A DNA stretch of 64,000 nucleotides from Bacillus paralicheniformis (GTDB taxonomy: Bacteria > Bacillota > Bacilli > Bacillales > Bacillaceae), in contig NZ_LBMN02000038.1 in NCBI RefSeq assembly GCF_001042485.2, forward strand, positions 1-64,000, in the 5' to 3' direction. Below the pieces are notes generated by a model. That model worked only from the letters and a program-made list of their open reading frames with translations. It was not told the origin of the DNA and searched no databases. Shown one piece after another: positions 9,551 through 18,272 of the stretch (position 1 is its first letter; each line of letters opens with the position of its first letter). The position numbers and the translations under genes are program-made.

Positions 9551-9581
9551 AGTATATTAACACTTTAGATATTTATGTCAA
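9551..9581 (-). promoter_or_regulatory. Promoter of the proH-proJ-proA operon
   Basis: Reading leftward: consensus TTGACA (9576-9581) and near-consensus TATACT (9551-9556), but 19 bases apart instead of 17. A small inverted repeat (TGTTCG/CGAACA) lies in the leader just after it. Good hexamers with a poor spacer fit a promoter that is low at rest and rises with osmotic stress; that link is inference. Confidence 0.65.
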
Positions 9582-9655
9582 GTTTGCGTGTTTTGATTGG
9601 ACGGCGCAGGTCATGTGAAAAATGGAGATTTTTGAAGAAAAAAGGAAAAGAAAAA

Positions 9656-9682
9656 GAGGCTGAAAGCAGATTTTTCAGCTTC
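9656..9682 (-). terminator. Second leftward terminator insulating the proline operon
   Basis: Hairpin GAGGCTGAAA/TTTCAGCTTC. On the minus strand it is followed by TTTTTCTTTT. With the terminator at 9817-9850 it forms a tandem pair that blocks readthrough from the DUF421 gene into proH. The rest of the 351-base gap between proH and the DUF421 gene holds only the proline promoter. Confidence 0.65.
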
Positions 9683-9816
9683 AATTGCACCTTTTGTCGT
9701 TTGTCTTTCCTCCATTTGAAGGCCGTTTGAATGATTTAACGGAATTTTTTAGAGATTGACAGCCTTTCGGACCGGTAAAAAAGTACGATCCTTTAGCCGT
9801 GTGAGCGCAAATAGAA

Positions 9817-9850
9817 AAGCGCGGGCTCGAAGCTTGTCGAACCCGCGCTT
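9817..9850 (-). terminator. Terminator of the DUF421 gene
   Basis: Arms AAGCGCGGG/CCCGCGCTT with an inner TCGA/TCGA pairing make a strong GC-rich hairpin. On the minus strand it is followed by TTTTCTATTT, seven bases past the stop codon. Confidence 0.85.
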
Positions 9851-9857
9851 GCCAATA

Positions 9858-10535
9858 TCAATAGGTTGTAACGTAAAGCTGCCCCTCATCGCCGCGCCAT
9901 TCCGCATAAAGCACCTCTTGATACTGTGTAATACCTTGACTTGATAATTGATTTTGCAGCCAAAGCTCGTCAAAGCCGGCTTCATGCAGATTGTTCTTTT
10001 CGAGCTCGCCGTCGAGGATTAACGGCACCGGGAGCTGAACCGGTTTGTAAGGGATGTTTAAGTCTTCTTTTGTCGGCATCCCGTATTTGTGTTTTGGCAG
10101 GACGCTGAGCGAACCGTCTGTTTCAAGGATGGCATATTGAATCTCGTTTAAGGAAAAACAGCCTTTTTCACGTGCCAATGTCTGCAGCTGGTTCAGGTCC
10201 AATTTATTTTTTTTGAGGGCATTATAATCGATTTTTCCTTTATTGATCACAATACTTGGCCTGCCCTCGAGAAAACCTCTGATGTTTTGCACTTTTTGTG
10301 ATAAAACTTCTATTGAATAGATTAGAATGGCCCAAACGAGGATGGCGAAAAGGACTTTCCAGATGGTGACATCCTGATCGAAAATCGCGTTTCCAACCAT
10401 TTCCCCCAATATTAAAGCGGAAATAAAATCAAACGGCGTAATTTGGGCAAATTGGGTTTTCCCCAGAATTTTCGTCATCAGAAATAAAGCTGCAAACCCT
10501 ATCGTCAGTTCGACTACCAAGTGTACATATTCCAT
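9858..10535 (-). CDS. DUF421 membrane protein (YetF/YdfS family)
   Basis: 225 residues. Three N-terminal membrane segments (about residues 4-24, 34-54 and 56-76; LVVELTIGFAALFLMTKILG, TPFDFISALILGEMVGNAIF, KVLFAILVWAILIYSIEVLS) precede a cytosolic tail with GRPSIVINKGKIDYNALKKNKLDLNQL, the hallmark of DUF421 proteins. Relatives are common in spore formers and several are made in the forespore; their role is poorly known. The ATG at 10535 is chosen for GGGAGGG upstream; an in-frame start at 10574 lies further away. B. subtilis has several paralogues, so no symbol is assigned. Confidence 0.8.
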   Translation of the reverse strand: MEYVHLVVELTIGFAALFLMTKILGKTQFAQITPFDFISALILGEMVGNAIFDQDVTIWKVLFAILVWAILIYSIEVLSQKVQNIRGFLEGRPSIVINKGKIDYNALKKNKLDLNQLQTLAREKGCFSLNEIQYAILETDGSLSVLPKHKYGMPTKEDLNIPYKPVQLPVPLILDGELEKNNLHEAGFDELWLQNQLSSQGITQYQEVLYAEWRGDEGQLYVTTY

Positions 10536-10539
10536 CAAG

Positions 10540-10838
10540 GTTCCCTCCCGAATCTCTCTCTTCATTGTTAACAATCGGGATGTAGTTTAAACCAGAGGAA
10601 TACTTTTCCTGAGAAAAAGGGCCATCTGCTGCGCCGCGCCTTCTGCCAATCCATTGGTATTCTTCAAAAAATAGCGGCGTCGTGCCAACCTCTTCTTCGA
10701 TCATACGGCTGAGAAGTGCCGTTCCGCTCATGACTTCTCACGATCAGGCAATGAAACAGATAAAGCTGCACGAGCGCCTTTTTTAAATCCGGCTGATTCC
10801 GGGCCTTAGTCCCAATCATCCAAAACAGGCGGGCCCGG
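10540..10838 (-). other. Gap with a possible decayed reading frame
   Basis: No intact gene. Two overlapping minus-strand frames read like one protein split by a frameshift near 10730: one gives NRARLFWMIGTKARNQ and ALVQLYLFHCLIVRSHE, the other continues MSGTALLSRMIEEEVGTTP and FFEEYQWIGRRRGA. I do not recognise a family. It may be chance, or a remnant between cysP and the DUF421 gene. Confidence 0.25.
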
Positions 10839-11978
10839 TTAACTAAAGTCCCTCCATGCGGCAGGCTCTCTTTTTTGCCCTCTTCCTCCAACGATCGACT
10901 TTACATGATCCCTGTTTCTTCGGACATCTGATTGTTTCTGCCTGGCATGTTTCATAAGGCTTACAGATCCAAGAGTGGCAAGAAAAACACATAAAACAAC
11001 TGCAACTGAATATAAATCAAAATCGAGAAAGATTTTCACGAGACTATACGAAATGACAAGTGAAAAAACCGGTGAAACAACCCATACTTTCATTAACTTC
11101 AAAATAACGCTTTTACGAAAAATTGCCCTTCCCTTTTCAGAAAGGCCAATCCCAATGATGCTGCAAGTCGTAATCTGGGTTTGCGGCACGGGAATGCCAA
11201 ATAGCGAAGCGCCGATGACCAGGGACGCACCGAGTCCTGAAACACATGACCCTTGCAAAAGCGAAAACTCGGTGATTTTTTTCCCATTCGTCTCAATGAC
11301 TCTGCTTCCAAGGCAAATGGCTCCGATAGCCACGAACAGTCCCCCAAGAAACGTTCCGCTGCTGACTGACAAGAGGCCTGCTCCAACGAGAGGTCCGACG
11401 GAATTCGCGACATTGTTCATTCCCGCCGAAAAGGCTTCTAAAAACCCGGTTAAAATCACTAGTGCGGTGAGCAGCCGCGCCCATTTTTGCTGTTTAAGCC
11501 ACCGCAGCCTCTTCTCGGCTTTTTTCAGCAATTGTCCAATGAAAAAAGCGAGAAAAAAAGCGGCAATCGGAATGATCAGCCAATACATGACGATCACCAA
11601 CAGCTTATCGGTAAATACCGCTTGAAATGCGACGCCGACCCCGACAATCGAGCCTACCGTCACCTCGCTGGTTGAAAGGGGAATCCCCGCGATGTTTGCA
11701 ATAAACAGCGAAATCGCAGATGCTCCGAGGATAATCACGACAATATGCACATTGAGAATAGACGTGGGGATAATGCCTGAACCGATTGTTTTCACAACCT
11801 CTCCTCCGCCTATCATGGCGCCCAAAAATACACCGATTCCGCTGATCCACAAGGCCGCCTGCCTTTTCCGGACGGCACCTGCGCCATACGCTATTCCCAT
11901 TGAAGCTGCTGCTCCGCTCGCTCCTATGTTCATGGCAAAAAACAAAGCGATAATGAATGCCAAAATGGTAATCGTCAT
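10839..11978 (-). CDS. cysP: Sulfate permease CysP (Pit family)
   Basis: 379-residue membrane protein of the inorganic phosphate transporter (Pit) superfamily. Two repeated modules carry the signature Asn motifs ALFFAMNIGASGAAASMG (N-terminal) and EAFSAGMNNVANSVGPLVGAG (middle); GIPLSTSEVTVGSIVGVG and PVPQTQITTCSIIGIGL are the paired re-entrant loops. It resembles, as recalled, B. subtilis CysP, which takes up sulfate rather than phosphate. The position 15 bases after a PAPS reductase gene supports sulfate. The C-terminal tail is longer than CysP (354 residues in B. subtilis), ending in a basic stretch. I see no terminator directly after it. Confidence 0.82.
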   Translation of the reverse strand: MTITILAFIIALFFAMNIGASGAAASMGIAYGAGAVRKRQAALWISGIGVFLGAMIGGGEVVKTIGSGIIPTSILNVHIVVIILGASAISLFIANIAGIPLSTSEVTVGSIVGVGVAFQAVFTDKLLVIVMYWLIIPIAAFFLAFFIGQLLKKAEKRLRWLKQQKWARLLTALVILTGFLEAFSAGMNNVANSVGPLVGAGLLSVSSGTFLGGLFVAIGAICLGSRVIETNGKKITEFSLLQGSCVSGLGASLVIGASLFGIPVPQTQITTCSIIGIGLSEKGRAIFRKSVILKLMKVWVVSPVFSLVISYSLVKIFLDFDLYSVAVVLCVFLATLGSVSLMKHARQKQSDVRRNRDHVKSIVGGRGQKREPAAWRDFS

Positions 11979-11992
11979 CTTTTACCCAGCTC

Positions 11993-12703
11993 CTACCGGA
12001 ATTGATGCAGCCCGCATTCTGTTTTTTCCTGACGGGCCCACCTTCCCGCTCTTAAATTGCCGCCGTCTGCCACGGGAGACGTACACACCTCACAGCCGAT
12101 GCTCGGATAATCTTGATCATGAAGCTTGTGATACGTCAGCTGATTCAGCTTAATGTAAGTCCAGACATCTTCCCATGTCCAGTGAATAAGGGGGCAGATT
12201 TTAATCAGTTTAAAATTGTCGTCCTTGTTGATATAACGGACATGTTTCCGTGTTTCCGACTGCTCCCGCCTCAGCCCGGTCATCCATGCCTCCATCCCTG
12301 ACAGATGCTCTCTGAGTGGCTCGATCTTGCGAAGGCGGCAGCAATGGTCCGGATGGCGTTTCCAAAGTTCGCTGCCATAGCGTTTTTCCTGTTCTTCAAG
12401 CGAGAGGCCGGGTTTTAAAAAGCGAATCGACAGACCGGGATAGCGATCTTTCACTTCATTGATAAGTTCATATGTTTCCGGAAAATGCAGTCCTGTATCT
12501 AAAAACACGATGTCCGCTTCTTTCACAACTTTTGAAATCAAGTCGATCAAAACGATTCCTTCCGCGCCGAAACTGCAGGCATAAACAATTTTTTGATACG
12601 TGCTGTACGCCCATTTCAAAACGTCCATCTCGCCGCTGAAGGTATCCATCACCTCTTCAGAAGCTTTTTCATTCCATGTGTGATACGTTAAAACATCGTT
12701 CAT
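11993..12703 (-). CDS. yitB: APS/PAPS reductase (YitB/CysH paralogue)
   Basis: 236 residues. It reduces adenylyl- or phosphoadenylyl-sulfate to sulfite using thioredoxin. Seen: the PP-loop-like nucleotide site VYACSFGAEGIVLIDLI, LDTGLHFPETYELI, the CC motif in PDHCCRLRKIEPL, the GCEVCT pair that with CC would bind a 4Fe-4S cluster, and the C-terminal catalytic cysteine in KTECGLHQF. The cysteine set is that of the cluster-containing APS reductase type. In B. subtilis the equivalent at this locus is yitB, next to yitA and yisZ; here those two are absent and cysP takes their place, forming a two-gene sulfate uptake and reduction unit. The ATG has GGGGGAAAA upstream. Confidence 0.82.
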   Translation of the reverse strand: MNDVLTYHTWNEKASEEVMDTFSGEMDVLKWAYSTYQKIVYACSFGAEGIVLIDLISKVVKEADIVFLDTGLHFPETYELINEVKDRYPGLSIRFLKPGLSLEEQEKRYGSELWKRHPDHCCRLRKIEPLREHLSGMEAWMTGLRREQSETRKHVRYINKDDNFKLIKICPLIHWTWEDVWTYIKLNQLTYHKLHDQDYPSIGCEVCTSPVADGGNLRAGRWARQEKTECGLHQFR

Positions 12704-12954
12704 CGATTTTCCCCCAATACGCCCTAAAGGTTAGTTTTCTTACCCCCTGATACGAAACATGAACTGAAAGAACATATAGGCAGATTATTCACTTTTTAAA
12801 CTAAATGTGATCTGGAAATTGTTATGATTTCAGCAATTTTGTGAATATCTGAAAGACCCGGCGCGCCAAATTGAAATAAACCGATTCATATCAGTCAATC
12901 ATTACATCTGTCTTGCGGCATTAAAATAAAAACTGGCGGTGAGAGATCCGGATT
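12704..12954. other. Divergent gap between yitB and the yitD leader
   Basis: AT-rich, no gene seen. It should hold the yitB-cysP promoter, but no good SigA pair is obvious on the minus strand. No S-box or T-box core motif was found. Confidence 0.4.
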
Positions 12955-12963
12955 TGATATACT
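12955..12963 (+). promoter_or_regulatory. Extended -10 promoter upstream of yitD
   Basis: TGATATACT (TGn plus TATACT). There is no good -35 box at 17 bases, so it depends on the extended -10. It points toward the terminator at 12987 and on to yitD. Confidence 0.4.
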
Positions 12964-12986
12964 GATATATTTTCTAAGATTAAGTA

Positions 12987-13020
12987 AGGGCTTCGCGTAT
13001 CTGTCGCGGGCCTTCTTTTT
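12987..13020 (+). terminator. Intrinsic terminator/attenuator ahead of yitD
   Basis: Stem AAGGG(C)TTCGCG against CGCGGGCCTT with two T-G wobble pairs and one bulge, followed by CTTTTT. It reads on the plus strand, where no protein gene precedes it, since yitB points the other way. So it either ends a short RNA from the 12955 promoter or attenuates transcription into the 13021-13280 region and yitD. Confidence 0.6.
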
Positions 13021-13280
13021 ACGTCAGTTTTCATTGTGAAGAACTAGTGAGGAACCATATGAAAGGACGGCGAATATACTTACTTTGACTTCACAAAATG
13101 GATAGATACCTAGTTGAGAAGCAAGTCAGGAGATGAGAGGCTAACATGCTGCCTAATGGGAGGTGGACGAAGATCACTCCTTGCCGAACGGCAACACATG
13201 AATGGGAGAAACGATAAACGGGAAAAGGTGAATTCTTATTGTGACAGCTGAATAATGGCCGACAGACATTTACCTAAAAG
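13021..13280 (+). ncRNA. Candidate structured RNA in the yitD leader
   Basis: About 260 bases without a usable reading frame, purine-rich and unlike the AT-rich spacers nearby. Pairings seen: TTGTGAAG (13035-13042) with CTTCACAA (13089-13096), 8 perfect pairs; AACTAG with CTAGTT (about 13043/13110), which would cross the first stem as a pseudoknot; GGAGGTG with CACTCC (13160-13180); hairpin TTGCC-GAAC-GGCAA (13181-13194); and GGTGAAT with ATTTACC closing 13227-13274. This density of helices suggests a folded RNA: a long leader, a riboswitch-like element or a relic of a ribozyme or intron. I do not recognise the family. Confidence 0.35.
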
Positions 13281-13314
13281 TATGAAAGATACAGCAGATT
13301 GTGAGGGGTAATCA

Positions 13315-14079
13315 ATGATTTCATCTGAACTGATACTGCCCGACAGGCAGCTTAAACCAAGATTAAAAGGGATCACCATCCTGATTGATAACGGGGTTCC
13401 CTTGAACTTTTTTAAAGATACGATTCACGGAGCGGCAGATTATATAGATTTTGTGAAATTTGGATGGGGAACATCTTTAATTACGAAATATTTGGTTGAG
13501 AAAATCGATTGTCTGAAGCAAAATGACGTTCAATTCTTTTTTGGCGGAACGTTGTTTGAGAAGTTTTTAAGCCAGGATAAAATTGAAGATTACTATCGCT
13601 ACTGCAAATTATATGGATGTCGTTATGTGGAAATATCAAACGGAACGGTCCGTCTCTCTAATAAAGATAAAGCAAGCTTTATTTCCGATTTTTCGAAAGA
13701 GTTTCACGTGTTCAGCGAAGTCGGCAGCAAAGACAGCGCCCTCAGCAGTGAGCTCGAGTCAGCCGAATGGATCGATTACATCCTCGAAGATCTTGAAGCC
13801 GGGGCCGAGAAAGTGATCACGGAAACGAGGGAAAGCGGCACGAGCGGGCTGTGCAAAAGCGATGGAGAAATGCGGTCCCAGCTTATTGAGGAGATCCTTC
13901 ATTCCGGCATCGCTTCAAGGGATTTAATTTTTGAAGCGCCGACGAAACAGCTGCAGACGTGTTTCATTGAAAAAATCGGTCCTGACGCCAATTTGGCGAA
14001 TATACCGTTTCAGGATGCCATTCCGCTTGAAACGCTGAGACTGGGACTTCGATCAGATACATTTTATTTATATGATTAG
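13315..14079 (+). CDS. yitD: Phosphosulfolactate synthase YitD (ComA family)
   Basis: 254 residues of the ComA family, which adds sulfite to phosphoenolpyruvate to give phosphosulfolactate. The TIM-barrel protein shows KLxx-type motifs FVKFGWGTSLIT, FFFGGTLFEKFL, YVEISNGTVRLS, FSEVGSKDSALS, ITETRESGTSGL and LIFEAPTKQLQTCFIEKIGPDANLANI, the last a family signature. In B. subtilis it lies in the yitC-yitD region and feeds 3-sulfolactate, an abundant spore solute. Here the partner yitC (ComB phosphatase) is not adjacent. The ATG start has GAGGGG six bases ahead. It lies behind a long, apparently structured leader. Confidence 0.88.
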   Translation: MISSELILPDRQLKPRLKGITILIDNGVPLNFFKDTIHGAADYIDFVKFGWGTSLITKYLVEKIDCLKQNDVQFFFGGTLFEKFLSQDKIEDYYRYCKLYGCRYVEISNGTVRLSNKDKASFISDFSKEFHVFSEVGSKDSALSSELESAEWIDYILEDLEAGAEKVITETRESGTSGLCKSDGEMRSQLIEEILHSGIASRDLIFEAPTKQLQTCFIEKIGPDANLANIPFQDAIPLETLRLGLRSDTFYLYD

Positions 14080-14106
14080 GGTCGTTTGAAAAGCGGCCTA
14101 TTTTTT
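14077..14106 (+). terminator. Terminator after yitD
   Basis: TAGG/CCTA outer and CG/CG inner pairing, then TTTTTT. It overlaps the yitD stop codon. The end of the convergent yitE lies inside it. Confidence 0.5.
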
Positions 14107-14721
14107 ATTGCGGAAACTGGCGATAGGCATCAATAACGGACGGAAGCGAATCTGATAAATCGCATCGATGATCCTCGTAGAAATCCACTGGCAGATTAGA
14201 GCTTGGATAACGATTCCCCAGGCGATGACAGACGCCGTCAAAAGGAAGATGAATGCGTTCATCATAAACAGTGCAGTTCCCGGTTTTCCGCCGCGGTAAA
14301 TCGATATCATTAAAGCCAGGGCGCCAAAACCGCCGTTAGAAATATTGTATTTATATAGCAATCCAACCCCCGTCCCCAAAAGGACGGATCCGTAAAATAA
14401 ATCCAGCCAGATATTGTTCGTCGTCATGACGGGCATGCAGGATTCGAAGATCTGCACCGAAACGGACGTCATGGTAATCGCCCCCATCGTCCCGAAGACC
14501 GTTACGGGTTCAAGCCATTTAACGGCCGTTAAAAGCAGCGAAAAGTTGACAGCCCAGACGGTTAATCCGTGCGGAACCTGAAACCAAAAATTGAGCAAAA
14601 CAGCGATGCCGGCTGCGCCCCCTGAAGGAATATGGTTTGGAAACAAAAACAGCGCCATGCCGAGACCCTGTAACACGCTGCCCAACACGATAGCATGTAC
14701 GATTTTGAGCTTTCTTCCCAT
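14098..14721 (-). CDS. yitE: YitE, YitT-family membrane protein
   Basis: 207 residues with about five membrane segments: [90 protein letters not shown] and [21 protein letters not shown]. The motif [14 protein letters not shown] matches the YitT/YqfU (DUF161) family, but the cytosolic C-terminal domain of the larger members is missing, as in B. subtilis YitE. Function unknown. Same order yitD-yitE-yitF-yitG as in B. subtilis. ATG start with AAAGGGGA eleven bases ahead. Confidence 0.75.
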   Translation of the reverse strand: MGRKLKIVHAIVLGSVLQGLGMALFLFPNHIPSGGAAGIAVLLNFWFQVPHGLTVWAVNFSLLLTAVKWLEPVTVFGTMGAITMTSVSVQIFESCMPVMTTNNIWLDLFYGSVLLGTGVGLLYKYNISNGGFGALALMISIYRGGKPGTALFMMNAFIFLLTASVIAWGIVIQALICQWISTRIIDAIYQIRFRPLLMPIASFRNKK

Positions 14722-14811
14722 ACGGATATAATCCCCTTTAAAGAAACTTGTCCTCTTCCTACTATATGTAAGGGGAAATGAAAAATATCACATTTTTTCG
14801 AATTGGCGCTT

Positions 14812-15918
14812 TCACATGTAAGATGAGCCGTCCCATCCATACGCTTCTACGAGCTCTGTATCGATTTCGATTTTGTCCGGGACTTGAATGTATCCGTCTT
14901 TTATGCTGACGGGCACGAGTTTTGTGAACGGATTCTCCATCGCATCCCATTCGAGCGGTTCGATATCTTCTCCGTCCATTTTGGTCCAAGGCGGCAGACA
15001 GGCTTGTCCGAAAACGGCGTACATTCTTGAAAGTCCGCCGTCATAGCTGTGGGGAGAAACCCTTTTTCCGAAATGCCTGGCGAGCTTCAGAACGGTTTGA
15101 AAATCGTCTGTGCCGTCACAGTGCATAACATCGGGTTGAGCAATATCGACTGCGTTCTCCAGAAAAATCGGCAAAAACGGTTTTGCGCCTTTTACATTTT
15201 CTCCTCCGGCAACCGGAACAGAAAGCGCTGAACGCAGCATCCGGTATTCAGCGGGAACGTCAAACGGCATGGGCTCTTCAAACCAAAGCACGTTGCCCCA
15301 GGCGGAAAACCACGTTTCCCACTTCCGTGCGGCGGCCTGGTCATAACTCTGGTTGGCATCGAGTATCAGTCGGGTGTTTTGGCCTGTCATCTCCTGGAAC
15401 GCCTGAATATGCGCCAAGTCTTCGGAAAACAACTTGCCTCCCGCTTTCAGCTTGACGGTTTTAAATCCGGACCGCACGGCCTTTTCGACGAGCCGGAGGG
15501 AATGGCGGCTCCAATCGGGCCTGTCTGAATATGATTGAAATGAGGCATAGACCGGGATCTGCTCCCTCAGTTTTCCTCCCCATAATTCACATACCGAAAG
15601 GCCTGCTTTTTTCGCCGTAATGTCCGTTAAAGCCATGCTAACGGCAGCTGCGGCCCGCTGATGCCACTTTTTGATGACGGTGACAAGCTCCGTGCGATTG
15701 CCCGCTTCTTTTCCAATTAAGTAAGGAATGATCCGTTTTTTAAAGCCCGCATCCAAAGCAGGCAGCCAATCCGCACATTCTCCCCATCCCGACAGGCCTG
15801 AAGCTGTCGTGATCCGAATCAGGTAGCACGTTCTGTAGCTTTTCAATCCGTTCGCATCGCCGTAAGGGGAGGAAAGCCTGTGGAACAGCGGAAATGTGTC
15901 AACCTTTTCAATGCGCAT
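14812..15918 (-). CDS. yitF: YitF, mandelate racemase/muconate lactonizing family enzyme
   Basis: 368-residue enolase-superfamily enzyme. After the N-terminal capping domain, the barrel shows the KxK base pair ([10 protein letters not shown], near residue 165), metal ligands at [17 protein letters not shown] and GGENVKG, and a second-side catalytic element at [10 protein letters not shown]. Such enzymes abstract the alpha-proton of an acid sugar or amino-acid derivative; the substrate cannot be read from the sequence. It is close by recall to B. subtilis YitF, a probable sugar-acid enzyme. It lies 17 bases from yitG, so the two are likely cotranscribed, with the MFS protein perhaps carrying its substrate or product. 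Confidence 0.8.
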   Translation of the reverse strand: MRIEKVDTFPLFHRLSSPYGDANGLKSYRTCYLIRITTASGLSGWGECADWLPALDAGFKKRIIPYLIGKEAGNRTELVTVIKKWHQRAAAAVSMALTDITAKKAGLSVCELWGGKLREQIPVYASFQSYSDRPDWSRHSLRLVEKAVRSGFKTVKLKAGGKLFSEDLAHIQAFQEMTGQNTRLILDANQSYDQAAARKWETWFSAWGNVLWFEEPMPFDVPAEYRMLRSALSVPVAGGENVKGAKPFLPIFLENAVDIAQPDVMHCDGTDDFQTVLKLARHFGKRVSPHSYDGGLSRMYAVFGQACLPPWTKMDGEDIEPLEWDAMENPFTKLVPVSIKDGYIQVPDKIEIDTELVEAYGWDGSSYM

Positions 15919-15935
15919 ATTTTTTCTCTTCCCTC

Positions 15936-17177
15936 CTATCTTGCGTCAGCAGGCTGCAGCCCCTTCTCCCCTTTTTTGGTGTCTTCCTTTTTGACATGAA
16001 TCATCGTCAGCACCAACACACCGACGACTAATGTCAGGCCCGCAATCGACATAAACATGCCGAGTTTCGACCATTCCATCAGCCTCCCGAAAATCGGCGG
16101 ACCGATCGCGACTCCTAAAAATCTGACCGATCCGTACAGCGATGTCACAAAGCCGCGCCTCTCTTTTCCGACAGCCCCGGTTATGAAGCTGTTGACACAC
16201 GGCAGAACAAAGCCTGTACCGATGCTGCTGATGACAAGGATCGAAATAAAAGGAATGAGCGCGGAGAAAAAAGACAGTGTGCCGTAGGAAACCGTAATCA
16301 GAGCGAGCCCGATAACCATCATTTTTTTCATCAGCTGCTGATTTTGTCCGATTTTGCTGCCCGTAATATATGATGTTGTACACATGACAAGCAGAGGGAT
16401 CGCCAAGATCAGACCTTTCTTTACGCCGTCTGTATGAAATTCTTTTTCCAAAACATCAGATAAGTAAAAGAGGATGCCAAACAGAGTAAACAAACAGACG
16501 GCCCCTGCGAGATATGCGGTGAAAAGCCATCTGCCCTCATGTTTAAAAACGCTTGTCAGCCCTTTCACATATTTTCCGAGAGGCGGCGGATCTTTTTTCT
16601 TGTCTTTTTCTTTGATAAAAATCCAAGTCAAAATGATCGGTGCAATACAGAAAGCAGGAAATGCAAAAAACACCCAAAACCAAGCGATCAATGCTATCAA
16701 TGATCCTAAAATCGGAGACAGCACTTTTCCGAAGCCGTTCGAGGCTTCAACGAGACCGAGCACCCGGCTTTCTTCAGATCCTTTAAAAAGGTCTCCTGTC
16801 AGCGCCATTGCGATCGGCGCTGTACCGGCTGCTCCAAGCCCCTGCAGTCCTCTCCCGAAAAGCACCCACGGGAAAGCGTTCGCAAAGGTCGTCGATGCAA
16901 ATCCTGCAAGAATCCCGCCGGCCCCGTAAAGGAACAGGCACGGAATAATCACCACTTTCCTTGAGAAGCGGTCCGCCAAGTAACCCAGCAGCGGAATAAA
17001 GAGCGCTGCAGTAATCGAAAACACGGTAATGACAAGGCTGACTTGAAATTGCGATAAATTGAGTTCAGATTTCATCTTCGGCAAAATCGGAATCAGCATC
17101 GAATTTCCCAACGTCATAATCAATGGGATCGACCCGATCGCGACAACCGTCATGCCAGAGGTTTGTTTTTCTGTCAT
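15936..17177 (-). CDS. yitG: YitG, MFS transporter
   Basis: 413 residues, 12 predicted membrane segments. MFS motif A appears as [14 protein letters not shown] between segments 2 and 3, and a DHA1-type motif C region as [16 protein letters not shown] charged central loop ([15 protein letters not shown]) splits the two halves. It is probably an efflux pump of the same group as B. subtilis YitG and YmfD. The start at 17177 is preferred because GGAAGGATG stands nine bases ahead; an in-frame ATG at 17189 abuts the ribosome site. First gene before yitF. Confidence 0.72.
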   Translation of the reverse strand: MTEKQTSGMTVVAIGSIPLIMTLGNSMLIPILPKMKSELNLSQFQVSLVITVFSITAALFIPLLGYLADRFSRKVVIIPCLFLYGAGGILAGFASTTFANAFPWVLFGRGLQGLGAAGTAPIAMALTGDLFKGSEESRVLGLVEASNGFGKVLSPILGSLIALIAWFWVFFAFPAFCIAPIILTWIFIKEKDKKKDPPPLGKYVKGLTSVFKHEGRWLFTAYLAGAVCLFTLFGILFYLSDVLEKEFHTDGVKKGLILAIPLLVMCTTSYITGSKIGQNQQLMKKMMVIGLALITVSYGTLSFFSALIPFISILVISSIGTGFVLPCVNSFITGAVGKERRGFVTSLYGSVRFLGVAIGPPIFGRLMEWSKLGMFMSIAGLTLVVGVLVLTMIHVKKEDTKKGEKGLQPADAR

Positions 17178-17242
17178 AAATTTGTACATCCTTCCTTATT
17201 CAAAATGAACTGTAAAAGTTAAGTAATCCGTTTGATCCGTCA

Positions 17243-18250
17243 TCAACTGAACTTCGTTTCCGGCCGTTTTTCAGGTTCGCGCCGGCCGAGCCGTTCCGTA
17301 TATAAATCGATATCCACCGCATACCTCGGCCTTCTTTTCACTTCGGTGAAAATCGTTCCGATATATTCGCCGATAATGCCGATCCCCATCAATTGCAAAC
17401 CGCCCAAAAACCATATCGAAATGATCAACGAAGCCCAGCCAGCATTCGTGTAGCCGAGCAGCTTTTGAATCATTGCATATAAACCTGCGATACAGCTTAG
17501 GAAAAATAAGAAGAAGCCAATCAGGGTAAAAAAACGGATCGGAGCGACACTGAATGACGTAATCCCGTGAAAAGCGAAAGACAGCATTTTTTTCAGCGGA
17601 TATTTCGTTTCTCCAGCCAGCCGCTCTTTTCGGTCATAGAACACTTTGGCCGACCGGAGGCCGATCAGGGGCACCAGACCGCGCAGAAAAACATTTGCTT
17701 CTGCATAGCGGCTGAGCTCTTCAAGCGCCCGTTTATTCAAAAGCCGAAAATCGGCATGGTTATCGACCAGCTGGATGCCGAGCTTATTCATGATCCGGTA
17801 GAACCATGCGGCTGTTGTTCGTTTAAACCATGTATCCGTTTTCCGGCTGCGGCGTACACCGTAGACGATTTCATAGCCTTCATGATATTTTTCGATAAAC
17901 CGGCGAATTGCCGAAATGTCATCCTGAAGGTCGGCATCGATTGAAATAACGCAATCCGATTTTTGCTTCGCTTTATCTAGTCCGGCTAAGAGAGCTTTTT
18001 GATGTCCCGAATTACGGGCCAGCTTCAAGCCTGTCACATAGCGGTTTTTTGTGCTTTCCATAGCAATCAGCGGCCATGTGCGGTCCGTCGATCCGTCATC
18101 GACAAATAAAAGCTTGCTCTCTGCAGAGATCAGCTTGTCTGCTGTGAGATCATCCAATACCGCAGTCAGCTGTTTTGCGGTTTCGGCAAACACGTCCTCT
18201 TCGTTATAGCAGGGTATGACGATTGTCAGCAAAGGCTGTTGAAGATTCAA
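17243..18250 (-). CDS. ykoT: Glycosyltransferase YkoT (GT2, DPM1-like)
   Basis: 335 residues: a GT2 catalytic domain (LTIVIPCYNEEDVF, LLFVDDGSTDRTW, NSGHQKALLAGLDKAK, VISIDADLQDD as the DxD metal site) to about residue 230, then two membrane segments (FFTLIGFFLFFLSCIAGLYAM and WASLIISIWFLGGLQLMGIGIIGEYIG). This GtrB/CsbB-type layout charges undecaprenyl phosphate with a sugar. The start is TTG with GGAGG ahead. It follows ykoS by 22 bases; the pair probably makes and then uses or flips a lipid-linked sugar for envelope glycosylation (inference from csbB-yfhO). Confidence 0.78.
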   Translation of the reverse strand: MNLQQPLLTIVIPCYNEEDVFAETAKQLTAVLDDLTADKLISAESKLLFVDDGSTDRTWPLIAMESTKNRYVTGLKLARNSGHQKALLAGLDKAKQKSDCVISIDADLQDDISAIRRFIEKYHEGYEIVYGVRRSRKTDTWFKRTTAAWFYRIMNKLGIQLVDNHADFRLLNKRALEELSRYAEANVFLRGLVPLIGLRSAKVFYDRKERLAGETKYPLKKMLSFAFHGITSFSVAPIRFFTLIGFFLFFLSCIAGLYAMIQKLLGYTNAGWASLIISIWFLGGLQLMGIGIIGEYIGTIFTEVKRRPRYAVDIDLYTERLGRREPEKRPETKFS

Positions 18251-18272
18251 TTTGCTTCCTCCTTATCGATGC

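Noticed and set aside
12704..13314. SAM riboswitch (S-box) or T-box ahead of sulfur genes
   Set aside because: Neither the S-box core nor the T-box AGGGTGGNACCGCG motif is present on either strand.
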